NCBI RefSeq assembly: GCF_004135645.1
Contig: NZ_SDPW01000001.1
Span: 1,612,001-1,676,000, forward strand
Direction: 5' to 3'
From: Senegalimassilia faecalis
GTDB taxonomy: Bacteria > Actinomycetota > Coriobacteriia > Coriobacteriales > Eggerthellaceae
Length of the DNA: 64,000 nucleotides
Part shown: positions 8,977 to 18,739 of the stretch, one piece after another
Numbering within the stretch: the stretch's first letter is position 1
How the letters are laid out: each line of letters opens with the position of its first letter
Notes under the pieces: model-generated
Seen by the model: only the letters and a program-made list of their open reading frames with translations
Told to the model about the DNA's origin: nothing
Databases searched by the model: none
Position numbers and translations under genes: made by a program

Positions 8977-9005
8977 TTGCGGGTACGGAAATACTTTGGT
9001 AATAT
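8977..9005 (+). promoter_or_regulatory. Candidate promoter of rpmF
   Basis: TTGCGG at 8977-8982 and TAATAT at 9000-9005, spacing 17 bases, about 70 bp before the L32 start. The -10 stands out in an AT-rich pocket; the -35 match is weak. Confidence 0.45.
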
Positions 9006-9076
9006 ATCACCTCGCGTGTTTACCAAGCGAACGAGCGAGCGCCCAGCGCGCCCGACATAAAGCAAGGAGATAGATC

Positions 9077-9256
9077 ATGGCAGTACCTAAGCAAAAAATG
9101 GGCCGCGCCCGCACTCATTCCCGTCGTTCCGCTAACGACAAAATCGCAGCCCCTTCCCGTTCCATCTGCCCGCAGTGCGGCGAGGCTAAGCTTCCGCATC
9201 GCGTGTGCCCGAACTGCGGTTTCTACAAGAACCGCGAGGTCATCGAGACGGAGTAA
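9077..9256 (+). CDS. rpmF: 50S ribosomal protein L32
   Basis: 59 residues. MAVPKQKMGRARTHSRR is the canonical L32 N-terminus. CPQC and CPNC form the zinc-binding pairs of the C+ type of L32. The start follows AAGGAG at 9064-9069. It sits between yceD and plsX, the order seen in many bacteria. Confidence 0.96.
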   Translation: MAVPKQKMGRARTHSRRSANDKIAAPSRSICPQCGEAKLPHRVCPNCGFYKNREVIETE

Positions 9257-9287
9257 CTCCGTCGGAGCGTGATTTAGCATTCGAGTG

Positions 9288-9324
9288 AGCCTCTCTTGCG
9301 CCCTAGCGCCGGGGAGGCTTTCTT
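9288..9324 (+). terminator. Probable intrinsic terminator after rpmF
   Basis: An inverted repeat, AGCCTC / GAGGCT with wobble extension and an inner GCGC/GCGC, is followed by TTCTTGCGTTT. It falls between rpmF and plsX and may give partial termination. Confidence 0.5.
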
Positions 9325-9373
9325 GCGTTTGGCAGGCGGGTAGTGCGCCCGTAACCCTGAAGGAGGAAGTTGC

Positions 9374-10390
9374 ATGAGCCAGAAGGTGACCATTGCCGTC
9401 GACGCCATGGGCGGCGACCATGCTCCCGACGTGGTGCTTGAAGGTGTGGCGGCCGCGCTTGCCGCCGACGCGGATATCTCGGTGGTGCTGTGCGGCCCGA
9501 AGGCCGTCGTCGAGCCGTTTGCCGCGTCGCACGAGCGTTGCCGCGCGCAGGTGACCACGCAGGTCATCGACATGGCCGAGCACCCCGCCCGAGCCGTTCG
9601 CAAGAAGAAGGACTCGTCGCTGGTGGTGGGCTGCCGCCTGGTGAAAGAGGGCGCCGCGCAAGGCTTTTTCTCCGCCGGCTCCACCGGCGCGTGCCTGGCA
9701 GCCGGAACGCTGGTCATGGGCCGCATCAAGGGCGTGTCGCGCCCGTGCCTGGCCACGGTGGTGCCGTCTCCCGTGCGTCCCATCATCATGTGCGACGTGG
9801 GGGCGAACGCAGACTGCAAGCCCGACTACCTGGTGCAGTTCGCCCAGATGGGAAGCGTGTACGCGCAGAAGATCTTCGGGTACGAAAAGCCTAGCGTGGC
9901 GCTTTTGAACATCGGCGAGGAGGACACGAAGGGCAGCCAGTTCGCCCAAGACGCCCATCAGCTGCTGCGCCGTCGCGTGCCGAACTTCGTGGGCAACTGC
10001 GAGGGGCGCGACGTGCTTGCCGCAACGTACGATGTGGTGGTTACCGACGGCTTCACGGGCAACGTGTGCCTGAAAACCATCGAGGGCGCGGCGAAAGTGC
10101 TGTTCGGCGCTGTGAAAGACGCCATGATGTCGTCCACGAAGGCGAAAATCGGCGCGCTGTGCGTCAAAGACAGCCTGCGCGGCCTGAAAGACGTCGTGTC
10201 GCCCGACACATATGGCGGCGCGCCTTTGCTCGGCGTGCGCGGCGCGTGCATCGTCGGTCACGGCAGCTCGAACGCCACGGCTATCAAAAACGGCGTGCTT
10301 ACCACGGCGCGCGTTGTTCGCCAAGGTGTTTCTGAAATAATCGAGCACATGGTAGCCAAGGGAAACGACTCGGATACAATTACCCAATAA
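9374..10390 (+). CDS. plsX: Phosphate acyltransferase PlsX
   Basis: 338 residues. PlsX converts acyl-ACP to acyl-phosphate for phosphatidic acid synthesis and is a peripheral membrane enzyme. AVDAMGGDHAPDVV at the N-terminus and the FSAGSTGA loop near residue 98 are diagnostic. A strong AAGGAGG precedes the start. With the FakA-like protein upstream, the window holds two parts of the route by which acyl chains enter phospholipids. Confidence 0.96.
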   Translation: MSQKVTIAVDAMGGDHAPDVVLEGVAAALAADADISVVLCGPKAVVEPFAASHERCRAQVTTQVIDMAEHPARAVRKKKDSSLVVGCRLVKEGAAQGFFSAGSTGACLAAGTLVMGRIKGVSRPCLATVVPSPVRPIIMCDVGANADCKPDYLVQFAQMGSVYAQKIFGYEKPSVALLNIGEEDTKGSQFAQDAHQLLRRRVPNFVGNCEGRDVLAATYDVVVTDGFTGNVCLKTIEGAAKVLFGAVKDAMMSSTKAKIGALCVKDSLRGLKDVVSPDTYGGAPLLGVRGACIVGHGSSNATAIKNGVLTTARVVRQGVSEIIEHMVAKGNDSDTITQ

Positions 10391-10465
10391 TATGATGAAG
10401 CGCCTCGCGCATGCGTTACCGTATGAGGGGCAAACGGATAGCAAACGTTTTAGGTTCGAGGGCTT

Positions 10466-11311
10466 ATGAACTTAACTGCTGAACAATCAGAAAAGCTTGA
10501 GCGCGCCGAGGAAATCCTCGGGTACACGTTCAAGGAAAAGCAATTCATCTTGTCGGCCATCACGCACCCTTCGGCCACGGAAGGCCGTTCGGTGCGTTAT
10601 TCCTACGAGCGCCTGGAGTTTTTGGGCGATTCGGTGTTGGGCGCCATTGTGGCCGACGCCGCGTTCGAGCGATTCCATGAACTTGACGAAGGCGGTCTTA
10701 CGCGCATCAAAGTGGCGTTGGTGTCGGGCGCAAGCCTGTCCGATGTGGCCTCTGGCCTGGGCTTTGCCGACATCATCGTGTTCGGTTCGTCCGAAACGGG
10801 CACGGGCAAGCGCGGCCTGCATTCGGCGCTTGAAAACGTGTACGAGGCCGTTGTCGCTGCGCTGTATTTGGACGGCGGAACGGACGTCGCGCGCGATTTC
10901 ATCTACCGAACGCTTATCCCGCGCATGTCCGAGGAGCTGGCGTTAGAGCCGGAAAACCCGAAGAGCGCGCTGCAGGAAAAGCTGCAGGAAGACGGCATCA
11001 CGCCCACGTACAAGCTGGTGGAAACGCAGGGCCCGCCGCACGACCGCACGTTCGTGGCGCAGGTGTTCGCCGGCAATCAGGGGCTTGCGCGCGGCACGGG
11101 CCGCACGAAGAAGGAAGCCGAAAGCCAGGCGGCGAAAAGCACGCTCGCGCGGCTCGGCGAGTTTTTCGGTTTGGGCATGGACGATACGGCCCGCGCCGAG
11201 AAGGCCGCCGCTGCCAAGCAGGCCAAGGCGGAAAAAGCCGCCGCGAAAGCTGAGGAAAAGGCGCGCAAGAAGCACGAGAAAGAGCGCCACAAGCAGCTGA
11301 AGCAAGGGTAA
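10466..11311 (+). CDS. rnc: Ribonuclease III
   Basis: 281 residues. RNase III cleaves double-stranded RNA in rRNA precursors and mRNAs. The signature ERLEFLGDSVL lies near residues 47-57, a second acidic catalytic stretch (ENVYEAVVAALYLDGG) near 123-138, and a dsRNA-binding domain covers about 165-235. The last 45 residues are an Ala/Lys/Glu-rich tail that extends past the usual end. The smc start lies 3 bases after the stop, giving an rnc-smc-ftsY order found in many Gram-positive bacteria. Confidence 0.95.
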   Translation: MNLTAEQSEKLERAEEILGYTFKEKQFILSAITHPSATEGRSVRYSYERLEFLGDSVLGAIVADAAFERFHELDEGGLTRIKVALVSGASLSDVASGLGFADIIVFGSSETGTGKRGLHSALENVYEAVVAALYLDGGTDVARDFIYRTLIPRMSEELALEPENPKSALQEKLQEDGITPTYKLVETQGPPHDRTFVAQVFAGNQGLARGTGRTKKEAESQAAKSTLARLGEFFGLGMDDTARAEKAAAAKQAKAEKAAAKAEEKARKKHEKERHKQLKQG

Positions 11312-11314
11312 GCC

Positions 11315-14300
11315 GTGTACCTGAAATCGCTGGTGCTCAAGGGCTTCAAGTCGTTCGCCGACCGAAGCGCCCTTTCCATGGAGCCGGGCATCACGGCCAT
11401 CGTGGGCCCGAACGGTTCCGGTAAATCGAATATCTCCGACGCCGTGTTATGGGTGCTAGGCGAACGCAACGCCAAGCACCTGCGCGGCGCTTCCATGGAA
11501 GACGTCATCTTTGCAGGCTCGTCGGCCCGAAAGGCCACGGGTCTTGCCGAGGTTGAGCTGGTGCTTGACAATTCCGACGGCAAGCTGCCCGTGGAATTCG
11601 ACGAAGTGTCTATCGCGCGCCGCATGTACCGCACGGGCGAAAGCGAGTACCTGATCAACGGGTCGCTGGCCCGCCGCATGGACGTGCTGGACATCCTGCA
11701 CGATTCCGGCCTGGGCACGGGCACGCATTCCATCATCAGCCAGGGCAGCCTGGATTCCATCCTGCAATCGAAGCCGGAGGACCGCCGCGCGCTCATCGAG
11801 GAAGCAGCCGGCGTGCTCAAGCACAAGCAGCGCAAGGCGAAAAGCGAGCGCAAGCTTGCCGCCATGGACTCCACGCTTGCGCGCGTGCGCGACGTGGTGG
11901 GCGAGGTTGAGCGCCAGCTGGGCCCGCTTGAGCGCAAGGCGAAGAAGGCGCGCGCCTACCAGGAGCTTTCCGCGCAGCTGACCGACGTCAGCTTGGCGCT
12001 TGCCGTGGACGATCTGCGCGCGCTGCGCCGCAGCTGGGATAGCGCGTGCGCGCAAGAACAGCAGCTGGTGGCCGACCTGCAGGTTCGCCATCAGGCCATT
12101 TCGGCGGCAGAATCTGAGGCCGAGGCGTTGCAGGAGCAGATTCGCCGCGAAACGCAGCAGGCGGGCGACCTGTCGAAGCGCTATCAGCGCGCATCGGCGG
12201 TGGTCGAGCGCTTCGATGGCGCTACGTTGCTGCTGCACGAGAAGCGCCGCGCCGCGCAAAGCTACGAGGCCGATATGCGCGTGTCGCTAGAGTCGGGGCG
12301 CGCCAAGCGCGCGGCGGCCGTGGAGGAGCGCGATCAGGCGCAAGCGCAGCTTGCCGCCGTGCGCCGCGACTTGGAGGCTGCGCAGAACAAGGTGGCGCAG
12401 CTTGAGGCCGATCGCAAGCAGAATGCCGACGAGCGCCGCAACGTGGAAGGAGAGCTTGACCGCTTGGGGCGGCAGCGTCGCGACCACGAACGCCAGGAGC
12501 AGGACGCGCGGCGTCGGTTGACGCAAACGCAGGAGGCACTGGCGAACGGCTTGGCGCACGCGAAGCTGGTGGAAGGGCGCGCGAAAGAGCTGGAGCTGGC
12601 GTTAGCGCATGCCGAGGAGCAGGCGCAAAAGCTTGAAGACAACCGCCGGGCGGCGGCCGAGGCGCTTGAGGGCGTGCAGGCCGCCGAGGCCGCGGCGCGC
12701 GCACGCGTGGCCGGCGCCATGAAGCAGCGCGATGCCGCGCGTTCCCAGGTTGACGCGGCGCATCGCCAGGTGGCAACGCTTGAAAGTCGAATTTCCGCGC
12801 TTGAAGAGGTGGAACGCACGTCGGCAGCCGCCGGCCCGGCGCGCGGGTGGCTGGTGAAGCACGCCGAGCTGTCGGGGCAGGTGCTCGACCCGCTGTCGCA
12901 CGCCGTGCGCGCGCAAGAGGGCTTCGAGGGCCTGGTGGAGGCGCTGCTTGGCGCCGACGTTGCGGCGCTGATGGTGCAGCGCGCCGACCAGGCGGGCCAG
13001 CTTGTGCGCACGCTGTTGGAGTCGGGCCAGGCCGGCGAAGTGGTGCTGCTGCCACGGCAAGGCATGCAGGCGGCCGTTTCCGCCCGCGATGCCGTCGCAG
13101 CTTGCGGTGGGCGTGCGCTGGTGGATGCGCTTACCTATGGGCAGGAAGATGCGCCCGCCGTCGAGGCGTTGCTCGGCGACGTGGTGGTGTGCGAGAACCT
13201 TGACGCGGCCATTGCCGCGCACGCGGGCTGCGCGGCGCCCGTACGCTTCGTGACGTCCGATGGCTGCATCGTGTGGCCTTCCGGCAAGCTGACGGTGGGC
13301 GCAGCATGCGCCGGCGGCGAGGGCGTGCTTGCTCGCGCGCGCCAGCTTGACGAATCGCGTCAGGAGCTGGTGGGCGCGAAGGTCGCGCACGCGCAGGCGC
13401 AGGAAGCGGAGCGCACGGCCGAGGAAGCGCTGCGGCAGGCCCAGGCCGAAAGCCTGCAGCTGTCGCAGAAGCTTGCCGAGCAGCGCGGCAACACGCAGGC
13501 CGCCCAAACGGAGGCCATGCGTGCCGCCGACGCGCTCAGCTCGTGCCGCCGCGAGTTCGCCGACGTGGAGCGCCAGCGCCAGCAGGCCGACAAGACGGTT
13601 GCCGAGGCGCGCCCCACGGTGGAGAAGCTTGAAACGCAGCTTGCCGAGCTTGCTGCCGCGGCCGAGCGTCGCGCCGCGCGCACCGAAGAGCTCAACGAGC
13701 AGGTGGTTCCGCTGCGCAAAGCTGCGGCGCAGCTGCGCGATAGCTTGTCGGAAGCGAAGCTTTCCGCGGCCACGCTGCGCGAGCGCGACACGTACACGTC
13801 GCGCATCGTGTCGGCGCGCACGCGCGACGTGGAATCGGTCGACGCCGCCGAGGCCGACCAGCGTCGCCAGCTAGCGCGCAAGATCGTGGCGCGCCAGCGC
13901 ATCGCGCCATTGCTGACGCTCATCGACGAGCTGTCGGCATCGGCCCGTCGTCGCACGCGCGCACTCGAAGAGCAGGCGCAGGCGGCGCAGGATTCGTCGT
14001 CGGGCCTGCATACCCAGGTCAACGCCGCGCGCGCGGCCGCCAAGGCCGCGCACGAGGCTTATGACGGCGTGAACGCGCAGCTGTCGGCCGCGCGCGTGGA
14101 GAAAGGCCGCCTTGAGGTGCAGGTCGACGCCGCCGTGAACACCATCGTGCAGGACATGGGCGTGCCGCTTGACCACGCGCTTGAGCTTGACCCGCTCGAG
14201 GATCGCGGGCAGGCCGAGGACGCCGCGTTCAAGCTGAAGCGCCGCATCGCGAACATGGGCGCCATCAACCCCGATGCCGCTGCCGAATACGACGAGGTGC

Positions 14301-14869
14301 GCGCCCGCTACGACTATCTGGCCGCGCAGCTTGCCGACCTTGACGGCGCGCGCCGCAGCCTGGCGAAGATCGTGCGCGTGATCGATGCGCGCATGAAAGA
14401 CGACTTCGTCACTACGTTCGAGCAGGTCAACGATAACTTCCGCAGCATCTTCGCCACGTTGTTCCCCGGAGGTTCGGCCGAGCTCATCCTCACCGACCCC
14501 GACGACGTGGAGAACACGGGCGTGGAGGTGAACGCGCAGCCGGCGGGCAAGCGCATCACGAAGATGATGCTCATGTCCGGCGGCGAGAAGTCGCTCACGG
14601 CGCTGGCGCTGCTGTTCGCGGTGTACCGCATCCGCAGCGCGCCGTTCTACATCCTCGACGAGGTGGAGGCGGCCCTTGACGACAGCAACCTGCGGCGCCT
14701 GACGGCTTATCTGCAGTCTATCCGTAGCGACACGCAGCTCATCATGATCACGCACCAGCGCCGCACCATGGAGATGTCCGACGTGCTGTTCGGCGTGTCC
14801 ATGCAAAAAGACGGCGTCACGAAAGTCATCAGCCAAAAACTCGACCGAGCCCTGCAATACGCCGAATAG
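11315..14869 (+). CDS. smc: Chromosome segregation protein SMC
   Basis: 1184 residues, full length, starting at GTG 11315. SMC is the ATPase core of the bacterial condensin that organises the chromosome with ScpA/ScpB. Walker A GPNGSGKSN is at residues 31-39, two long coiled coils flank a hinge at about 500-650, the ABC signature LMSGGEKS is near 1087, and Walker B FYILDEVEAALDD near 1113. No frameshift is visible. The stop codon is embedded in the terminator stem. Confidence 0.96.
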   Translation: MYLKSLVLKGFKSFADRSALSMEPGITAIVGPNGSGKSNISDAVLWVLGERNAKHLRGASMEDVIFAGSSARKATGLAEVELVLDNSDGKLPVEFDEVSIARRMYRTGESEYLINGSLARRMDVLDILHDSGLGTGTHSIISQGSLDSILQSKPEDRRALIEEAAGVLKHKQRKAKSERKLAAMDSTLARVRDVVGEVERQLGPLERKAKKARAYQELSAQLTDVSLALAVDDLRALRRSWDSACAQEQQLVADLQVRHQAISAAESEAEALQEQIRRETQQAGDLSKRYQRASAVVERFDGATLLLHEKRRAAQSYEADMRVSLESGRAKRAAAVEERDQAQAQLAAVRRDLEAAQNKVAQLEADRKQNADERRNVEGELDRLGRQRRDHERQEQDARRRLTQTQEALANGLAHAKLVEGRAKELELALAHAEEQAQKLEDNRRAAAEALEGVQAAEAAARARVAGAMKQRDAARSQVDAAHRQVATLESRISALEEVERTSAAAGPARGWLVKHAELSGQVLDPLSHAVRAQEGFEGLVEALLGADVAALMVQRADQAGQLVRTLLESGQAGEVVLLPRQGMQAAVSARDAVAACGGRALVDALTYGQEDAPAVEALLGDVVVCENLDAAIAAHAGCAAPVRFVTSDGCIVWPSGKLTVGAACAGGEGVLARARQLDESRQELVGAKVAHAQAQEAERTAEEALRQAQAESLQLSQKLAEQRGNTQAAQTEAMRAADALSSCRREFADVERQRQQADKTVAEARPTVEKLETQLAELAAAAERRAARTEELNEQVVPLRKAAAQLRDSLSEAKLSAATLRERDTYTSRIVSARTRDVESVDAAEADQRRQLARKIVARQRIAPLLTLIDELSASARRRTRALEEQAQAAQDSSSGLHTQVNAARAAAKAAHEAYDGVNAQLSAARVEKGRLEVQVDAAVNTIVQDMGVPLDHALELDPLEDRGQAEDAAFKLKRRIANMGAINPDAAAEYDEVRARYDYLAAQLADLDGARRSLAKIVRVIDARMKDDFVTTFEQVNDNFRSIFATLFPGGSAELILTDPDDVENTGVEVNAQPAGKRITKMMLMSGGEKSLTALALLFAVYRIRSAPFYILDEVEAALDDSNLRRLTAYLQSIRSDTQLIMITHQRRTMEMSDVLFGVSMQKDGVTKVISQKLDRALQYAE

Positions 14870-14897
14870 CGAAAGCCCCCGCAGCGGGGCTTTCGCT
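14868..14897 (+). terminator. Terminator at the smc stop codon
   Basis: A 12-bp perfect stem, AGCGAAAGCCCC / GGGGCTTTCGCT, begins within the smc TAG. There is no long T run, so termination may be incomplete. Confidence 0.6.
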
Positions 14898-15106
14898 GCT
14901 TCAAGGCCGCAAGCGTAAAGCGCCTGTTAGCGGTGCTCGATAAATTCGTGTGCGTTTTCCCTGCTCGTGCGCTTATTGCGTCAACGGGTTATACTTTGTT
15001 GCGAAACAAATGCGGGCGCGCGCCCGCAAGTGGCCACGCGGGCGAAAGGTGAGCGCCCGGCGCAGCCGCTTCTCGGTTAAGGGATCGTCACAGCAAAGGA
15101 ACCACC
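14898..15106 (+). promoter_or_regulatory. Intergenic region before ftsY
   Basis: 209 bp without a gene. TTATACTT near 14990-14997 contains a good -10 (TATACT) and is the best promoter candidate for ftsY. No riboswitch-like fold was recognised. Confidence 0.4.
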
Positions 15107-16033
15107 ATGGGATTTTTCGACCGCATCAGCCAAGGCTTGCAGCGCTCGCGCGACAAGTTCAAAGAAGAGATGAACGTCCTGCTTGACCGCGGGCCCGATC
15201 TTGACGAGGAATTCTGGGACGGTCTGGAAGAAACGCTTATCCTGGCCGACATCGGCGGCGCGGCGGCGTGCGACATCGTCGAGCGCCTGCGCGAGCAGGC
15301 AACGCGCAAGGCGTTGCCCGACGCCTACGCCGTGCTCGACATGCTCAACGACCAGATTGCCGAAACGTTCACCGAAGGCGGGCAGGAAATCTTGGGCGGC
15401 GATCCGGCGTGCGTGCTGTTCGTCGGCATCAACGGCACGGGTAAAACCACCACGGTGGGCAAGCTTTCCAAGGAAGCGCACGACGCGGGCCGCAAGGTCA
15501 TCTTGGGCAGCGCCGACACGTTCCGCGCCGCGGCCATCGAGCAGCTGGAGGTGTGGGCGCGCCGCGCCGACGTGGAGATGGTCACGCGCGAGCGCGGTGC
15601 TGACCCGGCCAGCGTGTGCTACGACACGCTCGAGCGCGCCGAGGCCGAAGGCGCCGATCTGGTGCTCATCGACACGGCCGGGCGCCTGCACACGTCGGCC
15701 GACCTCATGCGCGAGCTCACGAAAGTGGTGAACGTCGTGCGCAAGCGCTCGCAGCTGCCCGTGTACACGGTGCTCGTCATCGACGCCACCACCGGCCAAA
15801 ACGGCCTGCAGCAGGCGCGCGAGTTCAACCGCGAGCTGGACCTGGACGCGCTTATCGTCACGAAGCTCGATGGCACGGCGAAGGGCGGCATCGCGCTGGC
15901 CGTCAGCCACGAGCTTGAGCTGCCCATCATCAAGATCGGCGTGGGCGAGGGCCTTGACGACCTGCGCGATTTCGACGCGCACGACTTCGCCCGCGCGCTG
16001 GTGGGCGCCTTCGACGAACGCCAGGCGAACTAG
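15107..16033 (+). CDS. ftsY: Signal recognition particle receptor FtsY
   Basis: 308 residues. FtsY is the SRP receptor GTPase that docks ribosome-SRP complexes at the Sec translocon. It has the N domain, the G1 loop GINGTGKTTTVGK near 105-117, DTFRAAA (about 139), DTAGRLH (about 187) and TKLDGTAKGG (about 251). It lacks the long acidic N-terminal A domain seen in E. coli, as in many Gram-positive forms. Ffh, its partner, lies 1.3 kb downstream. Confidence 0.96.
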   Translation: MGFFDRISQGLQRSRDKFKEEMNVLLDRGPDLDEEFWDGLEETLILADIGGAAACDIVERLREQATRKALPDAYAVLDMLNDQIAETFTEGGQEILGGDPACVLFVGINGTGKTTTVGKLSKEAHDAGRKVILGSADTFRAAAIEQLEVWARRADVEMVTRERGADPASVCYDTLERAEAEGADLVLIDTAGRLHTSADLMRELTKVVNVVRKRSQLPVYTVLVIDATTGQNGLQQAREFNRELDLDALIVTKLDGTAKGGIALAVSHELELPIIKIGVGEGLDDLRDFDAHDFARALVGAFDERQAN

Positions 16034-16034
16034 C

Positions 16035-17036
16035 ATGGACGGCCGCATCGAGCAGGTTCACCAAAGCCCCGACGTATACAAGATCGAGGTTCCCTTCGAG
16101 AACATCTCCACGTCGGCCACGAACTGCTACGTAGTCAAAGACGGCGACGATGCGCTGGTAGTGGACACGGGCGCGCCTACCGATGAAGGCGCCGCCGTGC
16201 TGTCGGCCGCGCTCGATGAGCTGGCCGTCGACCGCGACCGCGCGAAGTGGTTTCTCACGCATTTGCATATGGACCACGCAGGCCTGGTGGACCAGGTGGT
16301 GCCTGACGGCGGCTTTCTGCTGATCGGCGCCAACGAGGTTGCCGCGGTGCGCGCAAGCCGCACGGGCATGTTCCTGGAAACGCTGCGCCGCCTGTACCGC
16401 CGCCAGGGCGTGCCGCTGGCAAGCCTGTCGGTGGCCGCGCGCTTAGGCATCGAGGTGCAGATGTTCGACCCCGCGCGCCTGCGCACGCTTCTGCTGCACG
16501 ACGGCGATACGGTAACGGTGGGCCGCTGGGAGTTTAAGGTTGTCGAAACGCCTGGTCACACGCCTGGTCACTTGTCGCTGGTCCATCCGGAAAGCCGCAT
16601 TTTGTTCGGCGGCGACCACGCGCTGTTCGTCATCAGCCCCTCCATCGCGCTGTTCGCCGATGGTCAAGACGGCCTGCAAACGTACTTCGACAGCATGCAG
16701 AAGGTGCAAAACCTCGGCATCAGCCAGCTGTACCATTCGCACGGCCCCATCCGCGATGGCTTCGAGGAACGCTTCACGTGGCTGGTGGAGCACCACGAAG
16801 CGCGCCTTGCTGAAGCCGAAGGCATCATCGCGCGCATCCCGCACCTAACCGGCTACAAGATCATCCGCACGCTGAAGTGGAACGTGCCGTTCGACGAATG
16901 GGACGATATCCCCATCATGCAGCGCTGGTGCATCCTCACGCAGGGCATCGTGTACCTGAACCACCTGGTGGCCACGGATCGCATCGCCGCGAAGGACTAC
17001 GGCGACGGCGTGCTGCTCTACGAATCCGTGCAATAG
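16035..17036 (+). CDS. MBL-fold metallo-hydrolase
   Basis: 333 residues. The zinc-binding HLHMDH motif is at residues 76-81 and the downstream ETPGHTPGH motif carries a further histidine ligand. GGDHALF supplies the bridging aspartate. The C-terminal 80 residues form the helical extension found in MBL proteins of the glyoxalase II/beta-lactamase-like group. The start follows the ftsY stop by one base, so it is probably translated from the same message. Substrate unknown. Confidence 0.87.
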   Translation: MDGRIEQVHQSPDVYKIEVPFENISTSATNCYVVKDGDDALVVDTGAPTDEGAAVLSAALDELAVDRDRAKWFLTHLHMDHAGLVDQVVPDGGFLLIGANEVAAVRASRTGMFLETLRRLYRRQGVPLASLSVAARLGIEVQMFDPARLRTLLLHDGDTVTVGRWEFKVVETPGHTPGHLSLVHPESRILFGGDHALFVISPSIALFADGQDGLQTYFDSMQKVQNLGISQLYHSHGPIRDGFEERFTWLVEHHEARLAEAEGIIARIPHLTGYKIIRTLKWNVPFDEWDDIPIMQRWCILTQGIVYLNHLVATDRIAAKDYGDGVLLYESVQ

Positions 17037-17320
17037 CCGGCGGCGGACGCGCCGCAGGTGATATGGCGGGCTGAAGGCGGGCGACAGTGGGGAAGAGGCG
17101 GCGGCTAGCAAGGTCAGGGCGGGGCACGCGCTTTTGACGTTCCGTCACCCCCTGGTGTCTGCCGTTCGTTCTCCGCGCTCACAAACACCCATCCCGAAGC
17201 GGGTCCTTATGGGCTCGCTTCGCTGTTTTTCCCGCCGGCCCGCTGCCGGCGGCCTTGTCCGCTATAATTCAAAAGATTGCAAAACCGAAAACCCACGTGA
17301 CACGCAAGAAGAGGCGCTTC
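17037..17320 (+). promoter_or_regulatory. Intergenic region with candidate ffh promoter
   Basis: 284 bp with no gene. A consensus -10 TATAAT lies at 17263-17268, about 52 bp before the ffh start, without a clear -35. No SRP RNA-like structure was recognised. Confidence 0.45.
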
Positions 17321-18739
17321 ATGTTCGATAACCTATCAGATCGCCTGCAAGGCATCTTCTCCGGCCTGCGCGGCAAGGGCCGCCTGACCGAGGACGACAT
17401 CAACTCCGCCATGCGCGAGGTGCGCATGGCCATGCTGGAAGCCGACGTCAACTTCAAGGTGGTCAAGCAGTTCGTGGCGCGCACGAAGGAGCGCTGCCTT
17501 GACGCCGAGGTGCTCGACTCCCTGTCCCCGACGCAAAACGTCATCAAAATCGTCACCGACGAGCTCACGGAGCTGCTTGGCCGCACGGACAGCAAGCTGG
17601 TGCTGTCAAGCCGCATCCCGAACGTCATCATGCTCGTGGGCCTGCAAGGCTCGGGCAAAACCACGGCGGCCGCCAAGCTGGCCTACCGCCTGAAAGCCGA
17701 AGGCCACAGCCCGCTTCTGGCCGCGTGCGACGTGTACCGCCCCGCCGCCGCCGACCAGCTGGAAACGCTCGGCAACGAAATCGGCGTGCGCGTGTTCCGC
17801 GGCGACGGCAAAGACCCGGTGGCCATCGCCGAGGGCGGCATCAAGGACGCCATCGCGAACCTGCGCGACGTGGTCATCGTGGACACGGCGGGCCGTTTGC
17901 ACGTCGACGAGCAGATGATGGAAGAGGCCCAGGCTATCAAGCGCGCCGTCAAGCCCGACCAAATCCTCATGGTCGTCGACGCCATGACCGGCCAAGACGT
18001 CGTGAACGTGGCGGCCGCCTTCGCCGAGCGCGTCGATTTCGACGGCGTCATCATGTCGAAGATGGACGGCGACGCCCGCGGCGGCGGCGCGCTTTCCATC
18101 CGCGAGGTCACGGGCAAGCCCATCAAGTTCATCAGCGCCGGCGAAAAGCCCGACTCGCTGGAAGAATTCCACCCCGATCGCATGGCGCGCCGCATCCTAG
18201 GCATGGGCGATATGCTCTCGCTCATCGAGTCCGCCGTGAAGGTGCAGCAGGAAGAGGAAGAGAAGGCCGAGACCGAGCGTCTCATGAAAAGCCAGCTCAA
18301 CCTCAACGACTTCATCACCATGAACCGCCAAATCCGCAAGATGGGCGGCGTGTCGAAGCTTATCGCGGCTCTGCCCGGCGGCGAGAAGGCACTCGGCCAA
18401 GGCCAGGTGGACGAGGGTGCGCTTGACCGCATGGAGGTCATCATCAACTCCATGACGAAGGCTGAGCGCGAAAAGCCCGAGCTCTTAAACGGCAGTCGCC
18501 GCGCCCGCATCGCCGCCGGCGCCGGCGTGCACGTCTCGGAAGTGAACCAGCTCATGAAGAAGTTCAACGAGACGAAGAAGATGATGAAGAAGATGATGCC
18601 CGCCGTAGAGGACATGGGCAACAAGAAGGGCAAAAAGGGCAAGAAAGGCAAGCGCCGCCGCATGGGCATCCCAGGCATGGGCGGCATGAGCATGTCGGAC
18701 CTGAAGAAGATTCAAGACATGATGGGGGATGTTAAGTAG
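17321..18739 (+). CDS. ffh: Signal recognition particle protein Ffh
   Basis: 472 residues. Ffh binds signal peptides and 4.5S/scRNA and delivers nascent chains to FtsY. The NG domain has GLQGSGKTTAAAK near 107-119, DVYRPAAADQL near 138, DTAGRLH near 188 and TKMDGD-type SKMDGDARGG near 246. The M domain at the C-terminus is methionine-rich and basic and ends with GMSMSDLKKIQDMM. ATG 17321 is chosen over an upstream in-frame TTG at 17255 because that codon overlaps the -10 box and the protein aligns from MFDNLSDRL. Confidence 0.96.
   Translation: MFDNLSDRLQGIFSGLRGKGRLTEDDINSAMREVRMAMLEADVNFKVVKQFVARTKERCLDAEVLDSLSPTQNVIKIVTDELTELLGRTDSKLVLSSRIPNVIMLVGLQGSGKTTAAAKLAYRLKAEGHSPLLAACDVYRPAAADQLETLGNEIGVRVFRGDGKDPVAIAEGGIKDAIANLRDVVIVDTAGRLHVDEQMMEEAQAIKRAVKPDQILMVVDAMTGQDVVNVAAAFAERVDFDGVIMSKMDGDARGGGALSIREVTGKPIKFISAGEKPDSLEEFHPDRMARRILGMGDMLSLIESAVKVQQEEEEKAETERLMKSQLNLNDFITMNRQIRKMGGVSKLIAALPGGEKALGQGQVDEGALDRMEVIINSMTKAEREKPELLNGSRRARIAAGAGVHVSEVNQLMKKFNETKKMMKKMMPAVEDMGNKKGKKGKKGKRRRMGIPGMGGMSMSDLKKIQDMMGDVK

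Noticed and set aside
17037-17320. SRP RNA gene next to ffh
   Set aside because: No GGAA tetraloop hairpin with the conserved internal loops was seen; the region is only a promoter candidate.
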